A stretch of DNA of 64,000 nt from Saccharomyces mikatae IFO 1815 (taxonomy: Eukaryota > Ascomycota > Saccharomycetes > Saccharomycetales > Saccharomycetaceae), in contig NC_079271.1 in the NCBI RefSeq assembly GCF_947241705.1, positions 620,001-684,000 of the forward strand, written 5' to 3'. A program made the translations under genes and the position numbers. Below are positions 20,846 through 31,098 of this stretch, piece by piece. Below the pieces are notes generated by a model that was not told where the DNA came from, searched no databases, and saw nothing but the letters and a program-made list of their open reading frames with translations. Numbering within the stretch: position 1 is the first letter of the stretch; each line of letters starts with the position of its first letter.

Positions 20846-23800
20846 ATGTCTATGTTACCGTGGTCTCAAATATGGGATGTATTTAAGCTATTTTTGGCCT
20901 TTACACTCTTCGTAATATTAGTTCAAAAAACTATCAGCCTGTTCGTATCATGGATGCTGATGCTACGCCATTCTACGATCCGAAAATTTTCTTTTGGATA
21001 CTTCTTTGGTACATCAATAAGGAGGGCGTTTATCTTGACAGATTTTGCTGAACTATATATTGGTAAGATAAGTTTTCGAATAGGTTGGAAACCCGGAATC
21101 GTGTTTCATAATGTTGATATGAAGCTGTTTGAGAGAGGCAGTGATACTACTACGCACTCAACTAGAGGGTCGAGAACGTGTTTCAATCCTGATGATCAAA
21201 CTTTTACCTTTGTAATCAGCAAACGAATTCTATCAATTTTGAGACTTGTGTTCTCATTTTCCATTTTTTTCCATACTTTAACTCTCACAGTATCCAATGG
21301 AAAACAATATAAGTTAAACATCGGGTCCATAACAATATCACATCCGCATGATGATACAATAAAATTGGAGGCATTTTTACATGATTTTACCCATCCTGAA
21401 ACGAAAGACACCCTGAACCATACTGGATTTTTTATGGTGTGTAAGATTGCGAAGGAAAATGACAAAGGCGCCAAATGTTCGAAAATTACATTAAAGAATT
21501 GGAAATCCAGTCTTAAAATCAGCGACGTTTGCTGGCATCTTCCAGAGAGAAAAGAAAAGACACCGGGTACTGATACTATTGATTCTTCATCTAAAAGCGA
21601 CGAGGTAGAATTTCTCACTTCATCTCGGAAGATGCTAAAGCCCTTTCACTATCCTTTAAAGACTTTGAACATTCTGGACCTTAAGGTGGAAAACGTAAAG
21701 CTTATCTACAAAAAAAAATTTACAATCCGCATATCAAGTGCTCAACTTTACTTAGAATCAATCTCGATTCTAAATAATGTCTCCGCTTTGGAACTCTTAC
21801 CTTTAAACAAACCTACATGGGGGGATTTTGAACTATCACTCTCTGCAAATGCTGTTGTTATAGATATAGACGGTAATACAGCTATTAGAATTCCATTTGG
21901 AAATGTCATACTGACGTCAGATATTTTACTATTTCTATTGGATAACGTTCCCTTACAGAAAACGAAGATCTCTTCCATTTTGAACATTATAAATCCTTCA
22001 GTATTCCTTAATATACATCAAGTGCTGGAAATTTTTCATTTAGTGGATAGATTTGATAATTCCGAAACTTCGTCATATACAAAAGCAACCGACAGTTCAT
22101 CAAATATACTAGATTTGGATATTGATCGAATGCCCAGTTTTAACTTTGAATTACTGATGTCGAATTTTATTTCAAGGCTACACATATCAGATGAAGAGAA
22201 TGTGACTTTCAAGGTTTTCAGTACACACGCTCTGTTCAGTCGTAATAATATGTCTATGTTTACTAAGAAGAGCGAGCTAATAAATCTGCATTCAGATTGG
22301 CCATTTTCCAAGGCTGCTTTAGTATCCAATCAGTTATCTAACTATATTAAAATTGTAGGTACATCGCTCTCTTACCTGAAAATTCCAACAGAGGAGGACG
22401 CTAATCCGGTATCTATACCGGTCTGTGGTTTTGAAAGATTAGATACATTTCTAGATGAATTTTCCAATTCTAAGTTGACCGTTCAATCTACATTGAGGCA
22501 TTCATATGTTAGTCTTGAAAATATTGAAGTTTTACATACTTTGAGCCGCGCCTTTGATAAGGTCTACTCGCTAATATCAATTAGAAAGAAAAGGAATGCA
22601 GCTCATAAAGCAAAGGATCAAAAATTGGCAAGCCTCAGTGAAAATAAGAAGAATTTCAATTGGTCGCTAAAACTTAGACTAAAAGATATATCATGTTCGT
22701 TATTGATCGCTGGGTTTCTTCCAAAAACTATGGATCCTGTGGAGGTGGAAAACTTAAACTTAACTGATGTAACCAGAGGTGCCAAAGTCGTCCTTACAGA
22801 ATCGATATTATTAGCGGACAACCAAGAAAAAAAATTTACGATCGTTGATGCATCGATATATCGCTTTATGGATGAGACTACATATGATTCTGCGCCTGAT
22901 GCTATTGTCCAGTTTACCGACCTGTTATTGAGTTTTAACGACTTCAACAAAATTCATTTTTCACTTCCAAAAATCAAGCTGAAGATAGATGTAAATATAA
23001 TCTGGCTTTGGTTTTATATCCAAGGTATATGGATAAAGTTTCGTCCTAATTTAGAGTTGAGTCAAACTTCGACGAGTAGCTCAAAATCTGCAGATGTTTT
23101 GGATAGATTGAGAGTAGATATAGGAAAGATGATTATTGAGTTAACGCTTCCCCATAACACAGAGGTACTCCTGATATTCGAGCAGGTTGAATTTTTGAAT
23201 TCTACTAAGATGCTCACCATTGCAACTTTATCTGCGTATGTGGTGTCCGTCTATGTGAAGCATATTAAAGTATATGTCTCTCTGATGAATATTAATGATT
23301 TTGAGTTAAATATCCAAGAATTAATCCGTGAGAGATCAGCAAGTGTAAATACTTCGTTGATTCACTTTCATGCAGAATACCATTTTAGATTTTACATGAT
23401 AACTGATAACATGATTACACTCTATAAATCATTTAAGCAGATTAGATTGGCATTTTCCAATTTGCAGGAATTTACGCGGTTGTATCCTCAACAGCAGTAT
23501 CCTGAAAATGTTCCCAATTTGCATATCTGTTGTCAAGATTTCCTAATTGATATTGAAGAAGACCCTTTTGAGCAGGAGTTAGGGTTGATTTTGAAAGTTG
23601 GTGTTTTGGAACAACGTGAGAGGTTAAAGAAACTCGAAGAATTCAAAGAGAAGCTATCAACATATGAAGACATGAATGTGCGTCTAAGGTCACTCTATGA
23701 TACCTCCCGTGGGCAGACTTTTTTTCCAGACTTCTATGCGAATGATCAAGAATATGAGGAAAAGGCCTATTTCAGATTGCTAGAAAACTTTTCAACTTCA

Positions 23801-26800
23801 TGGATTGCCAGATATCGGAAGGCAAAACTTTCTTTTTATGGTATGCCTTATCGTGTAGTCAGCCGTGAGGAGCTTGGTACAAATTATCATTTGTTTACTA
23901 AACAGAAAACTAGCACGGTTGCTAATTTGGTCGTAAAAGAATTGGACTTTCAGTTAGGATGTCCCTCTTTTCCTTTGGACCAATATATGAATTTTGTTTA
24001 CCAGTATGGAAAAAAGGTTCCAAAAACTACGAAGTACACTTTGTTAATTATCGTTGGCCTTAAAATCAAAAGCTCATTGTGGGAGTTGCGGCTGAGAGAT
24101 TATCCAATACCTGCAATATCATTTCCAGATACATTCACAACGGGTGATGTTGTTTTCGCTGAGAAGATGCCAGCACCTTGTGCTCTTCATACTGTATATG
24201 TTCCTTTTGTTAGCTCCGCGCAAAGCGGCCCCTATAGTGACGCTAATACCATATATGGTTCGCATATTATTCGTACTATTAATTCGGTCAAAACGTATTT
24301 TAATATCAGGTCAATGGTATCATCTTCTTTATCTGCTAGAATTACATGGGGGAAATCTTTGCAGCCTGGTTATGAGTCCTTGATGCTGTGGTTTGATTTT
24401 TTAACAAAACCTCTTATTGATCCCTCCAAGAAACTAGGATTTTGGGACAAATTTAGATACTTGGTACATGGTAAATGGATATATGAGTTTTCAGAAGAGA
24501 GTGAGATCCATTTAAATATAAAGGGTTCACATGATCCTTATAAGATCACCGATGATGGTGCGGGTTTGGCGTTCTGCTGGTCTGGTGGCACTACAATTTA
24601 TGTTCACGATTCTGCAGATCCTAAAGAGTTTTTGAAAATTGAATCGCAAAGGTTCCAGTTGGCAGTACCAGATTTTGCCAAGGTCAGTAAGTTCGATAAA
24701 GTATTTATGAAACTTGATGGGAAAGTAATTTGGACTTTAGGTTTGATTTTTGAACAAGGTGATATATGTAAGGCTGGTGACGAAGAAAGGTTTCTGCCAA
24801 ATAGGCCACATTATGAAATTCAGCTCATGAATCCAGATAGTGTGCCAGATTTGGATCACCACGATACCTACAAAGGATTTAGAACCTCTTTTATTCACAT
24901 GTCATTTGGCGTCTATTCCTCAGAACATGGATCCATAAACAGTCTTTATCTCGCACCATATGCGTTAACCCACTTTTTCAAATGGTGGAACTTATTCCAT
25001 ACATATACATCCGGTCCTATAAGGCAAGGACGTTTATTTACGGACTTGCTTCAAAACAAGACCAAGTTTGGCCGTTCATTATTTACGATAGCATATCAGC
25101 TACATTTAAAACGACTTATGGTCACACATATCTATAGACATATTACTACCCAATATGATCTTGAAAAGGACCGCAAAATAACTTTTACTGGATTAAAGGG
25201 AAGATTTGATTCGCTGAAAATTGATCTTCATCAAAAGAGGATTAAGCTCACACACACTAATCAGAAACTCAACAAATCAAAACCTGTCTGGAAATTCAAA
25301 ATGTCTAGAGGTGAGATTGATTGTGCCGAAGCAGATATTAGGATATTGTCCACAATGTTTGACCAAGAAGCAGTGAAGGAAATTCTAAGTACTGGCCTTG
25401 ATGGCATACTTGAAGACGAGTCGTCACGTCCTATTTCGCCGCAAGACGTCGAACACTTACGTGAATCAGATTGGTATGATCTTGAGGATTATATAGATTT
25501 GAATCAAGTACCTCTGGGTTCGTCACTCCCTTTAAAGTTAGAAGCAATACCTTTGCTCTACTCACCTAGGATATCCTACTTCAGAAAAATAAATGATGAC
25601 GGTTACGTATTAGCTTACCCCTTTGGCACTGAGGAATCTCACAATTGTCTGATTGGCAAGAATCACCCAGAATTAACGCAAGAAAAGTTAGCAACAGAAA
25701 GGAAACGGGAAATAGAAGAGCAGCTAAAAATTTTGCTCACCACATTAAATTCAATGCAATCAAAAAAAAGCGGAAATTTTATGAAGGATAATTCAGAATA
25801 CGGTGTACCTGAAATAAAAGCAGAGGTGGCTGAATTAAATCATAGACTTCACACAGTCAATACCATCTTAAGCGATTTGAAAATCTCGGAGGCTATTCCT
25901 GGAGAAGATACTGGTTGTGATAGCTCCAGTTCACTTTCCGATACTGAAGCTAATTTGGAAGAAGTAGTTCCAACTCCAAACAGATTATCATTATTGAGAA
26001 CCAATACTGTCGAATCCTTCGTATCAATGAGGAAGGCCTCTACTATGCAAGTCGAGTCCACTTATGACAACCGTTTCATGGTCCATAATATCGAGTTGAA
26101 GATTGATAATAAAATAAGACATCACCTCTTGGAATATGCTTCCAGCGCTTTTGAAAGAAAGTCTATGAGGTTTGCTTTGACTTATAAATCTGTTACGATC
26201 TTAAAAGAATTACTGGGAAATGTGTTAACTGGGGTCAGAACATCTATAGAAGACTATGGCTCTATGCTTGAAGACGATTTGGCTAGTAACTCTGAGTTTA
26301 TTGAACATTTTGAAAAACTCATCAGAGATGTTCCAAGTGATGACTTTGATTATGTTGATAATTACCTTTGCAGATTAATCTCACCGCAAGTGCAAATCAA
26401 ATCGGATGTTGAAAGAAATGCTGCAGTTATTTTAGCTGCTAGAGATATAGAAATGGGAATCATTGATATAGTTCAAGTGTATGGAAAATCTGGGAAAAGA
26501 ATTCCTGTTGACATTGATACTATTGTTGAAACTCGCTATTCTGCTGTTTCAAAGGATATTCAGTTATTCACTTTGTTCAAGAAGGATTTGGAGGGTCCTG
26601 AGGGTAGGCTTTTCCATAAAAATGGATACGGTTTGGACAAAGAGTCAGATATATGGCCCCCATGGATCCCTCTTGAAATGTGCTTCGACGGTTCTCTATT
26701 AGATAGACATGTATTTCTGAAACGAAGATCGATGTTTTTAACGTACGTCGCTCCTAATCCCTTATTTTTTAGTGCGAATGATACATCTACATTTTCCTAT

Positions 26801-28318
26801 GATTCGAGATTTCGTATTGCATTTCCAGGATTGGTTCTGACTTCTGATTGTCAACAGTACTGTGCAGTATACGCAATCGCAGAGGACTTACTTTCCTTTG
26901 GATCATCATTGGATGAGAAGGTTGAGAAATTATCCAGGATTCTATTTACTGATGAAGTAAGAAATAATCTGGAAAACCTTGATGTATCCGTTGTCACAGC
27001 GCTACAAGATAGAATTAAAGAACTGTATTACACGCGAGCATATTTGAAGCTTCACGATCCAAGATTGTTTAGAAAATCGGGCCAAGAACTAACTTTTGAT
27101 ATTCAAACTAGTACATTGAAGTTGACACTACTTATGACGGCAATCAAGAAAACTTATGATAGGATGGGTAGTGGTAACAGAGTTATCCAGAAAAGATTGA
27201 GGTGGCAAGTTGGAACGGATGAGTTGGTTTGGGAACTATATGATGAAAGCAAAACACCTTTTGTAACGATTGGACTGGGTCCTTCTACATTTATTCGTTC
27301 TGAAACCTCTGATGGCACTAACAGTAACAAAGTATCTATTTCTTCATTACAGTGCTTCAATCAACAAAAAAATCCGGTCTATACTGAGCTGTTGGCTCCC
27401 TTTTCTGAAAACTCATCTTATAATGACAACGCCCCAATGGTGGAAATATTCTGGATCTTGGGTCCATCGGTTGGAGGGATTTCAGATTTGCAAGACTTAG
27501 TTGTTTCTTTGCAGCCATTAATTTTCAAGATGGATCACAAAACGTCGGAAAAACTAATGAATTATCTTTTTCCAAAGATAGAACAAACTCCGGTAGAACC
27601 TAATCCTTCGGAACTTGTACCGCGTTCTTCAACCAGTTCTTTTTTTTCATTTTCTCCAGTTTTACGTCACAGTCCTTCTAACGGCTCTTTATCTGTGTAC
27701 GATGCAAAGGATGTTGATTCTTGGGATCTGCGCAGTATCCAGAGTAAAGAAGGTATCAACAAGTATAAAGGTGATCATAGGAAAGTATCGGCATCACTGT
27801 TCGTGCAGCCTGATTATAATATTAATGAAATGGTGAAAAGATCAGGCACATTTTTCAATGTAAAATCCATTATAATCCGAAAAACTTTAATGTCCGTGTG
27901 TTATAAGGGTTCTCACAGCCTCTTGACTGATGTTAATAACTTAATCGTCAGAGTTCCTGTTTTGAAGTACCATAACAAACTATGGTCGAGAGAAGAGTTT
28001 TTTACAGCTTTGAAAAGAGACATTGTAAGAATAGTTCTACAACATTTAGGAAATATTATTGGTAATAAATTTTTACCCCACAAAAAAGAGAACAAAAAGA
28101 AAACCTCCTTAGAAATACATCGGTTACTAAGTCCTGATACTCAAAATCGGGACAAGTTACACATTCTTGAAACCGAACAACATAACTCATTTAACTACTC
28201 CACTCCCTCTTCAGATGCCGGATCAATTAATACAGATGAATCCTATAATGAAAATGAAGAGAATGGAGAAGTGAGGCCGTTTTACCCTATTACGAGTGAA
28301 ATTTCAAAATACAAGTGA
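20846..28318 (+). CDS. HOB2: HOB2 (YPR117W), bridge-like lipid transfer protein of the Hobbit/Fmp27 family
   Basis: 2490 residues, the largest gene here and one residue from the S. cerevisiae length as I recall it. A single hydrophobic anchor lies near residues 10-36 (FKLFLAFTLFVILV region). The rest is a very long series of beta-rich segments without catalytic motifs, as in RBG-repeat proteins that form a lipid-conducting groove. A coiled-coil charged stretch is present near 1610-1690. The C-terminal third carries FMP27-type conserved sequence. Hob1 (Fmp27) and Hob2 localise to ER-plasma membrane contacts in yeast. No frameshift or stop interrupts the 7.5-kb frame. Confidence 0.93.
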   Translation: MSMLPWSQIWDVFKLFLAFTLFVILVQKTISLFVSWMLMLRHSTIRKFSFGYFFGTSIRRAFILTDFAELYIGKISFRIGWKPGIVFHNVDMKLFERGSDTTTHSTRGSRTCFNPDDQTFTFVISKRILSILRLVFSFSIFFHTLTLTVSNGKQYKLNIGSITISHPHDDTIKLEAFLHDFTHPETKDTLNHTGFFMVCKIAKENDKGAKCSKITLKNWKSSLKISDVCWHLPERKEKTPGTDTIDSSSKSDEVEFLTSSRKMLKPFHYPLKTLNILDLKVENVKLIYKKKFTIRISSAQLYLESISILNNVSALELLPLNKPTWGDFELSLSANAVVIDIDGNTAIRIPFGNVILTSDILLFLLDNVPLQKTKISSILNIINPSVFLNIHQVLEIFHLVDRFDNSETSSYTKATDSSSNILDLDIDRMPSFNFELLMSNFISRLHISDEENVTFKVFSTHALFSRNNMSMFTKKSELINLHSDWPFSKAALVSNQLSNYIKIVGTSLSYLKIPTEEDANPVSIPVCGFERLDTFLDEFSNSKLTVQSTLRHSYVSLENIEVLHTLSRAFDKVYSLISIRKKRNAAHKAKDQKLASLSENKKNFNWSLKLRLKDISCSLLIAGFLPKTMDPVEVENLNLTDVTRGAKVVLTESILLADNQEKKFTIVDASIYRFMDETTYDSAPDAIVQFTDLLLSFNDFNKIHFSLPKIKLKIDVNIIWLWFYIQGIWIKFRPNLELSQTSTSSSKSADVLDRLRVDIGKMIIELTLPHNTEVLLIFEQVEFLNSTKMLTIATLSAYVVSVYVKHIKVYVSLMNINDFELNIQELIRERSASVNTSLIHFHAEYHFRFYMITDNMITLYKSFKQIRLAFSNLQEFTRLYPQQQYPENVPNLHICCQDFLIDIEEDPFEQELGLILKVGVLEQRERLKKLEEFKEKLSTYEDMNVRLRSLYDTSRGQTFFPDFYANDQEYEEKAYFRLLENFSTSWIARYRKAKLSFYGMPYRVVSREELGTNYHLFTKQKTSTVANLVVKELDFQLGCPSFPLDQYMNFVYQYGKKVPKTTKYTLLIIVGLKIKSSLWELRLRDYPIPAISFPDTFTTGDVVFAEKMPAPCALHTVYVPFVSSAQSGPYSDANTIYGSHIIRTINSVKTYFNIRSMVSSSLSARITWGKSLQPGYESLMLWFDFLTKPLIDPSKKLGFWDKFRYLVHGKWIYEFSEESEIHLNIKGSHDPYKITDDGAGLAFCWSGGTTIYVHDSADPKEFLKIESQRFQLAVPDFAKVSKFDKVFMKLDGKVIWTLGLIFEQGDICKAGDEERFLPNRPHYEIQLMNPDSVPDLDHHDTYKGFRTSFIHMSFGVYSSEHGSINSLYLAPYALTHFFKWWNLFHTYTSGPIRQGRLFTDLLQNKTKFGRSLFTIAYQLHLKRLMVTHIYRHITTQYDLEKDRKITFTGLKGRFDSLKIDLHQKRIKLTHTNQKLNKSKPVWKFKMSRGEIDCAEADIRILSTMFDQEAVKEILSTGLDGILEDESSRPISPQDVEHLRESDWYDLEDYIDLNQVPLGSSLPLKLEAIPLLYSPRISYFRKINDDGYVLAYPFGTEESHNCLIGKNHPELTQEKLATERKREIEEQLKILLTTLNSMQSKKSGNFMKDNSEYGVPEIKAEVAELNHRLHTVNTILSDLKISEAIPGEDTGCDSSSSLSDTEANLEEVVPTPNRLSLLRTNTVESFVSMRKASTMQVESTYDNRFMVHNIELKIDNKIRHHLLEYASSAFERKSMRFALTYKSVTILKELLGNVLTGVRTSIEDYGSMLEDDLASNSEFIEHFEKLIRDVPSDDFDYVDNYLCRLISPQVQIKSDVERNAAVILAARDIEMGIIDIVQVYGKSGKRIPVDIDTIVETRYSAVSKDIQLFTLFKKDLEGPEGRLFHKNGYGLDKESDIWPPWIPLEMCFDGSLLDRHVFLKRRSMFLTYVAPNPLFFSANDTSTFSYDSRFRIAFPGLVLTSDCQQYCAVYAIAEDLLSFGSSLDEKVEKLSRILFTDEVRNNLENLDVSVVTALQDRIKELYYTRAYLKLHDPRLFRKSGQELTFDIQTSTLKLTLLMTAIKKTYDRMGSGNRVIQKRLRWQVGTDELVWELYDESKTPFVTIGLGPSTFIRSETSDGTNSNKVSISSLQCFNQQKNPVYTELLAPFSENSSYNDNAPMVEIFWILGPSVGGISDLQDLVVSLQPLIFKMDHKTSEKLMNYLFPKIEQTPVEPNPSELVPRSSTSSFFSFSPVLRHSPSNGSLSVYDAKDVDSWDLRSIQSKEGINKYKGDHRKVSASLFVQPDYNINEMVKRSGTFFNVKSIIIRKTLMSVCYKGSHSLLTDVNNLIVRVPVLKYHNKLWSREEFFTALKRDIVRIVLQHLGNIIGNKFLPHKKENKKKTSLEIHRLLSPDTQNRDKLHILETEQHNSFNYSTPSSDAGSINTDESYNENEENGEVRPFYPITSEISKYK

Positions 28319-28420
28319 CAAAAAGTATAAGCATATTTAATGTAAATATTCCCGAGCTACATAGTAATTGTACAATATACAAATATAAAAAGTTACAAAG
28401 TTTTTTTTCAAGCGGTTCTT

Positions 28421-28459
28421 CGGGTAAATTTTTCAATCCTTCAATGAGATGAGATGATA
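28421..28459 (+). promoter_or_regulatory. Reb1 site with RRPE- and PAC-like elements before MRI1
   Basis: CGGGTAA at 28421-28427 is an exact Reb1 core and overlaps AAATTTTTCA (28426-28435), an RRPE-like motif. TGAGATGAGATGA at 28444-28456 is PAC-like. The start of MRI1 is 110-150 bp downstream. The combination is characteristic of ribosome-biogenesis promoters, which is unexpected for a methionine-salvage gene. Confidence 0.6.
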
Positions 28460-28568
28460 GCTCCAACGAAAGTATTCCTCATCCATCGATTTAGAAAGCT
28501 GCAACAAAAGGTCGAGGAGAAAAATCTTTCACCAGCAACTTAGTCTATCAAGCTTTAATAAAACGAAG

Positions 28569-29804
28569 ATGTCGTTGGAAGCCATTATTTTTGATAGATC
28601 GAACCCAGAAAAGGTTTCAGTGAAGGTACTTGATCAACTTCTCCTACCATATACTACTAAATACGTTCCAATTCACACAGTTGATGATGGCTACTCAGTT
28701 ATCAAAAATATGCAAGTGAGAGGTGCTCCAGCAATTGCGATTGTGGGATCTTTATCTGTCTTGACAGAAATACAATTGGTAAAACATAATCCAACCTCCA
28801 GTGCTACCACACTGTATCTGCCAGTAAATTGGGAATCCACAAAGAGAGTGCTTAATGAGAGATTAGATTTCCTTTTGAGCAGCAGACCAACAGCGGTTAA
28901 TCTATCAAATTCCCTTGCAGACATTAAAAATATACTGACATCATCAGAGAACCTCGAGGTTTTCGACAATAATTTATACAGTTATGTCTGTCAGTTAATA
29001 GATGAGGATTTGGCGAATAACATAAAAATGGGTGATAATGGGGCTACTTATTTACTGGATACGTTAATGAATGATGGTTTTAAAGGCGGATTCGCTGTTT
29101 TGACGATTTGCAATACTGGCTCCTTAGCAACTTCTGGATATGGTACGGCTTTGGGTGTTATCCGTTCTTTATGGAAGGATTCATTGGCAAAAACTAATGA
29201 AGCAAGTTCCGGATCGAATATCGAAAACAAACCCAAGATGGACCATGTATTCCCACTCGAAACAAGGCCTTATAATCAAGGTTCAAGGCTAACTGCTTAC
29301 GAATTAGTTTCTGAGAATATTCCGTCAACTTTAATTACAGATAGTTCCATAGCGTATAAAATTAGAACTAGCCCGATTCCAATTAAGGCGGCGTTTGTAG
29401 GAGCCGATAGAATTGTTCGCAATGGAGATACAGCAAACAAAATTGGTACTTTACAACTTGCTGTAATCTGTAAGCAATTCGGGATTAAATTCTTTGTAGT
29501 GGCTCCAAAAACAACTATAGATAATTTAACTGAAACAGGTGATGAGATTATTGTCGAAGAACGTAGGCCTGAAGAATTTAAACTGGTTACGGGTGCAATG
29601 GTTAATCCTGAAGATGGTACTTTGGTTTTGAATGAGGCAGGAGAGCCGATCTCGGGAAAGGTAGGAGTTGCCCCTCCTGAAATTGATGTATGGAATCCTG
29701 CCTTCGATGTTACTCCACATGAGTTTATTGATGGGATTTTCACTGAGAGAGGTGTATTCATCAAGAATTCTAAAGGTGAATTTGAGCTAGAAGCTCTTTT
29801 TTAA
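28569..29804 (+). CDS. MRI1: MRI1, 5-methylthioribose-1-phosphate isomerase
   Basis: 411 residues, matching yeast Mri1 (YPR118W). It belongs to the eIF2B-alpha/beta/delta-like isomerase family. Family signatures are the phosphate-binding MQVRGAPAIA near 48-57, the catalytic cysteine C181 in TICNTGSLATSG, and the catalytic aspartate D280 in GADRIVRNGD. Together these indicate an active enzyme converting MTR-1-P to MTRu-1-P in the methionine salvage pathway in the cytosol. An internal segment around 205-225 rich in polar residues is the fungal insertion. The ATG at 28569 is well placed. Confidence 0.97.
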   Translation: MSLEAIIFDRSNPEKVSVKVLDQLLLPYTTKYVPIHTVDDGYSVIKNMQVRGAPAIAIVGSLSVLTEIQLVKHNPTSSATTLYLPVNWESTKRVLNERLDFLLSSRPTAVNLSNSLADIKNILTSSENLEVFDNNLYSYVCQLIDEDLANNIKMGDNGATYLLDTLMNDGFKGGFAVLTICNTGSLATSGYGTALGVIRSLWKDSLAKTNEASSGSNIENKPKMDHVFPLETRPYNQGSRLTAYELVSENIPSTLITDSSIAYKIRTSPIPIKAAFVGADRIVRNGDTANKIGTLQLAVICKQFGIKFFVVAPKTTIDNLTETGDEIIVEERRPEEFKLVTGAMVNPEDGTLVLNEAGEPISGKVGVAPPEIDVWNPAFDVTPHEFIDGIFTERGVFIKNSKGEFELEALF

Positions 29805-29973
29805 TTAACCATTTTATAGTGTGAATCGAAAAGTTTAAATTAAGGCACAAAAATTATTTTTTCATTCTTCAAGTATTGTGAGATAGAATTTCATTACATT
29901 GTCTCAGAACCTCTTGGGAAATTTAAATTCTAGTCTGTATATTCACCAAAAAAGTGAAGGAAAAAGTAAAGAA

Positions 29974-30069
29974 CTCCTCATAGGGGGCTCGAACCCCTGA
30001 CATTTCGGTATCCTTGCTTAAGCAAATGCGCTTAAAAGCCGAACGCTCTACCAACTGAGCTAACAAGGA
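29974..30069 (-). tRNA. tK(UUU)P: tRNA-Lys(UUU) with intron
   Basis: 96-nt gene on the minus strand. Acceptor TCCTTGT pairs with ATGAGGA, with discriminator G. The anticodon TTT lies in CTTTTAA, interrupted after position 37 by a 23-nt intron (AGCGCATTTGCTTAAGCAAG plus three bases), leaving a 73-nt mature tRNA. The intron contains a pairing segment to the anticodon region, as usual for this yeast tRNA. Its place between MRI1 and CLB2 matches S. cerevisiae. Confidence 0.95.
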
Positions 30070-30181
30070 TGAGTTCTTCGTTGCACTACCATCTAATAGT
30101 CTTATTTACCAAAGTAATGAAGAAACGCGAGATTCAAGTTTAAACTTATTGTCTTGCTGGGAGCTTGCAGAGTTTTGCTGG

Positions 30182-30716
30182 TGAGATATGAGTGACTTTG
30201 AGATAGTTTTTGATAAGGGTAATATTTTTATGTATACAGAATATGTTGATAATTAGTTGTTTAGTAAATTGTAATAATTAAGAATAGTCGTTCCTTCTTA
30301 ATCTATATAAGAGAGGTATATAAAACACACGCTGATTGGTTATATTAAACCCAAAGGTTCAGACATAAATCAGAGTGTTGATGATAAAAATTTGGTGATA
30401 ACTCATCTTCTTATATACTAAGTTCTGGACAATTAATAGATCTTTATCTTATTAGTGTAGGAAATTCTATAATTAGAATTTCCCTACTCCAATTTAATTG
30501 GTATCACCATAAGAATGTTAGTATTAATTTACTCAACGTTATTAGTATCATGTTAAAGAATGTTCGTCATCAACTACAACAATTTATATGAATAAATGTA
30601 TAGTAGTAATCACTTATTCCAACAGAATATACTAAAAAGTTCTTCTCGAGGAAATAGGAAACCACAAGAAAGGATCGATAGTTTTATACAATAATATAAT
30701 CACCATTCGCTTGTTC
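30182..30716 (-). mobile_element. Old delta LTR (Ty1/Ty2 family), reverse orientation, interrupted
   Basis: TGAGATATGAGTGACTTTGA at 30182 is a delta 3' end read in reverse, continuing to 30243. Delta sequence resumes at 30625 (ATATACTAAAAAGTTCTTC) and fades by about 30716. The gap is filled by the LTR at 30244-30624. The element is strongly eroded and incomplete, hence old. Right boundary approximate. Confidence 0.75.
30244..30624 (-). mobile_element. Full-length 381-bp solo LTR, minus orientation
   Basis: Runs from TGTTGATAATTAG to CTTATTCCAACA, so its ends are the TGTTG/CAACA inverted repeats of an LTR. It is flanked on both sides by GAATA (30239-30243 and 30625-30629), an intact five-base target-site duplication. 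The sequence contains TATATAA-type promoter boxes. It is neither delta nor sigma. It is the best-preserved member of the type found also at 4391 and 36805, and appears to derive from a copia-type element; a Ty4/Tsu4 relationship is only a guess. Confidence 0.88.
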
Positions 30717-30880
30717 TTGTCAATAGTTAGTAGTTAAGTTGTAGTAGTAATTAAGAATAAAAGCAGATCTTTTTATACTATAAATGAGAGGTATATAAAT
30801 AACACGCCGACTGATCATATTAAACATAGCCAATATAACATTGTTGAGACCATTTACTATAGTTTCAATGTAACGGCTCA
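30717..30880 (-). mobile_element. Eroded fragment of the 381-bp LTR type
   Basis: AATAGTTAGTAGTTAAG through GAGAGGTATATAAATAACAC and on to about 30880 aligns with the reverse orientation of the 381-bp LTR (compare 30244-30350). It is incomplete and more diverged than the neighbouring copy, so older. Boundaries are by eye. Confidence 0.6.
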
Positions 30881-31054
30881 TGCCCTTGAATATTTAAATA
30901 ACAAGTTGGTCAAGGCTTTGCTGAACCCTCTCTATTACGTCGTCACATATCATTCTTTATCCTGAAATATCAATGACGTATCATGTCTGATTACTTCATA
31001 TAATCATTAATTAGTTACGAAGAATAATAAGTCACCTTTTTACCAACTGGAAAT

Positions 31055-31098
31055 ATAACTACTGATTAAATGGACGATAGTTGTATCCTGTTTCAACA
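31055..31098 (-). mobile_element. Terminal remnant of a delta LTR
   Basis: ATAACTACTGATTAAATGG followed by ACGATAGTTG and a CAACA end at 31098 resembles the 5' end of a delta in reverse orientation. Very short and eroded. Confidence 0.45.
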
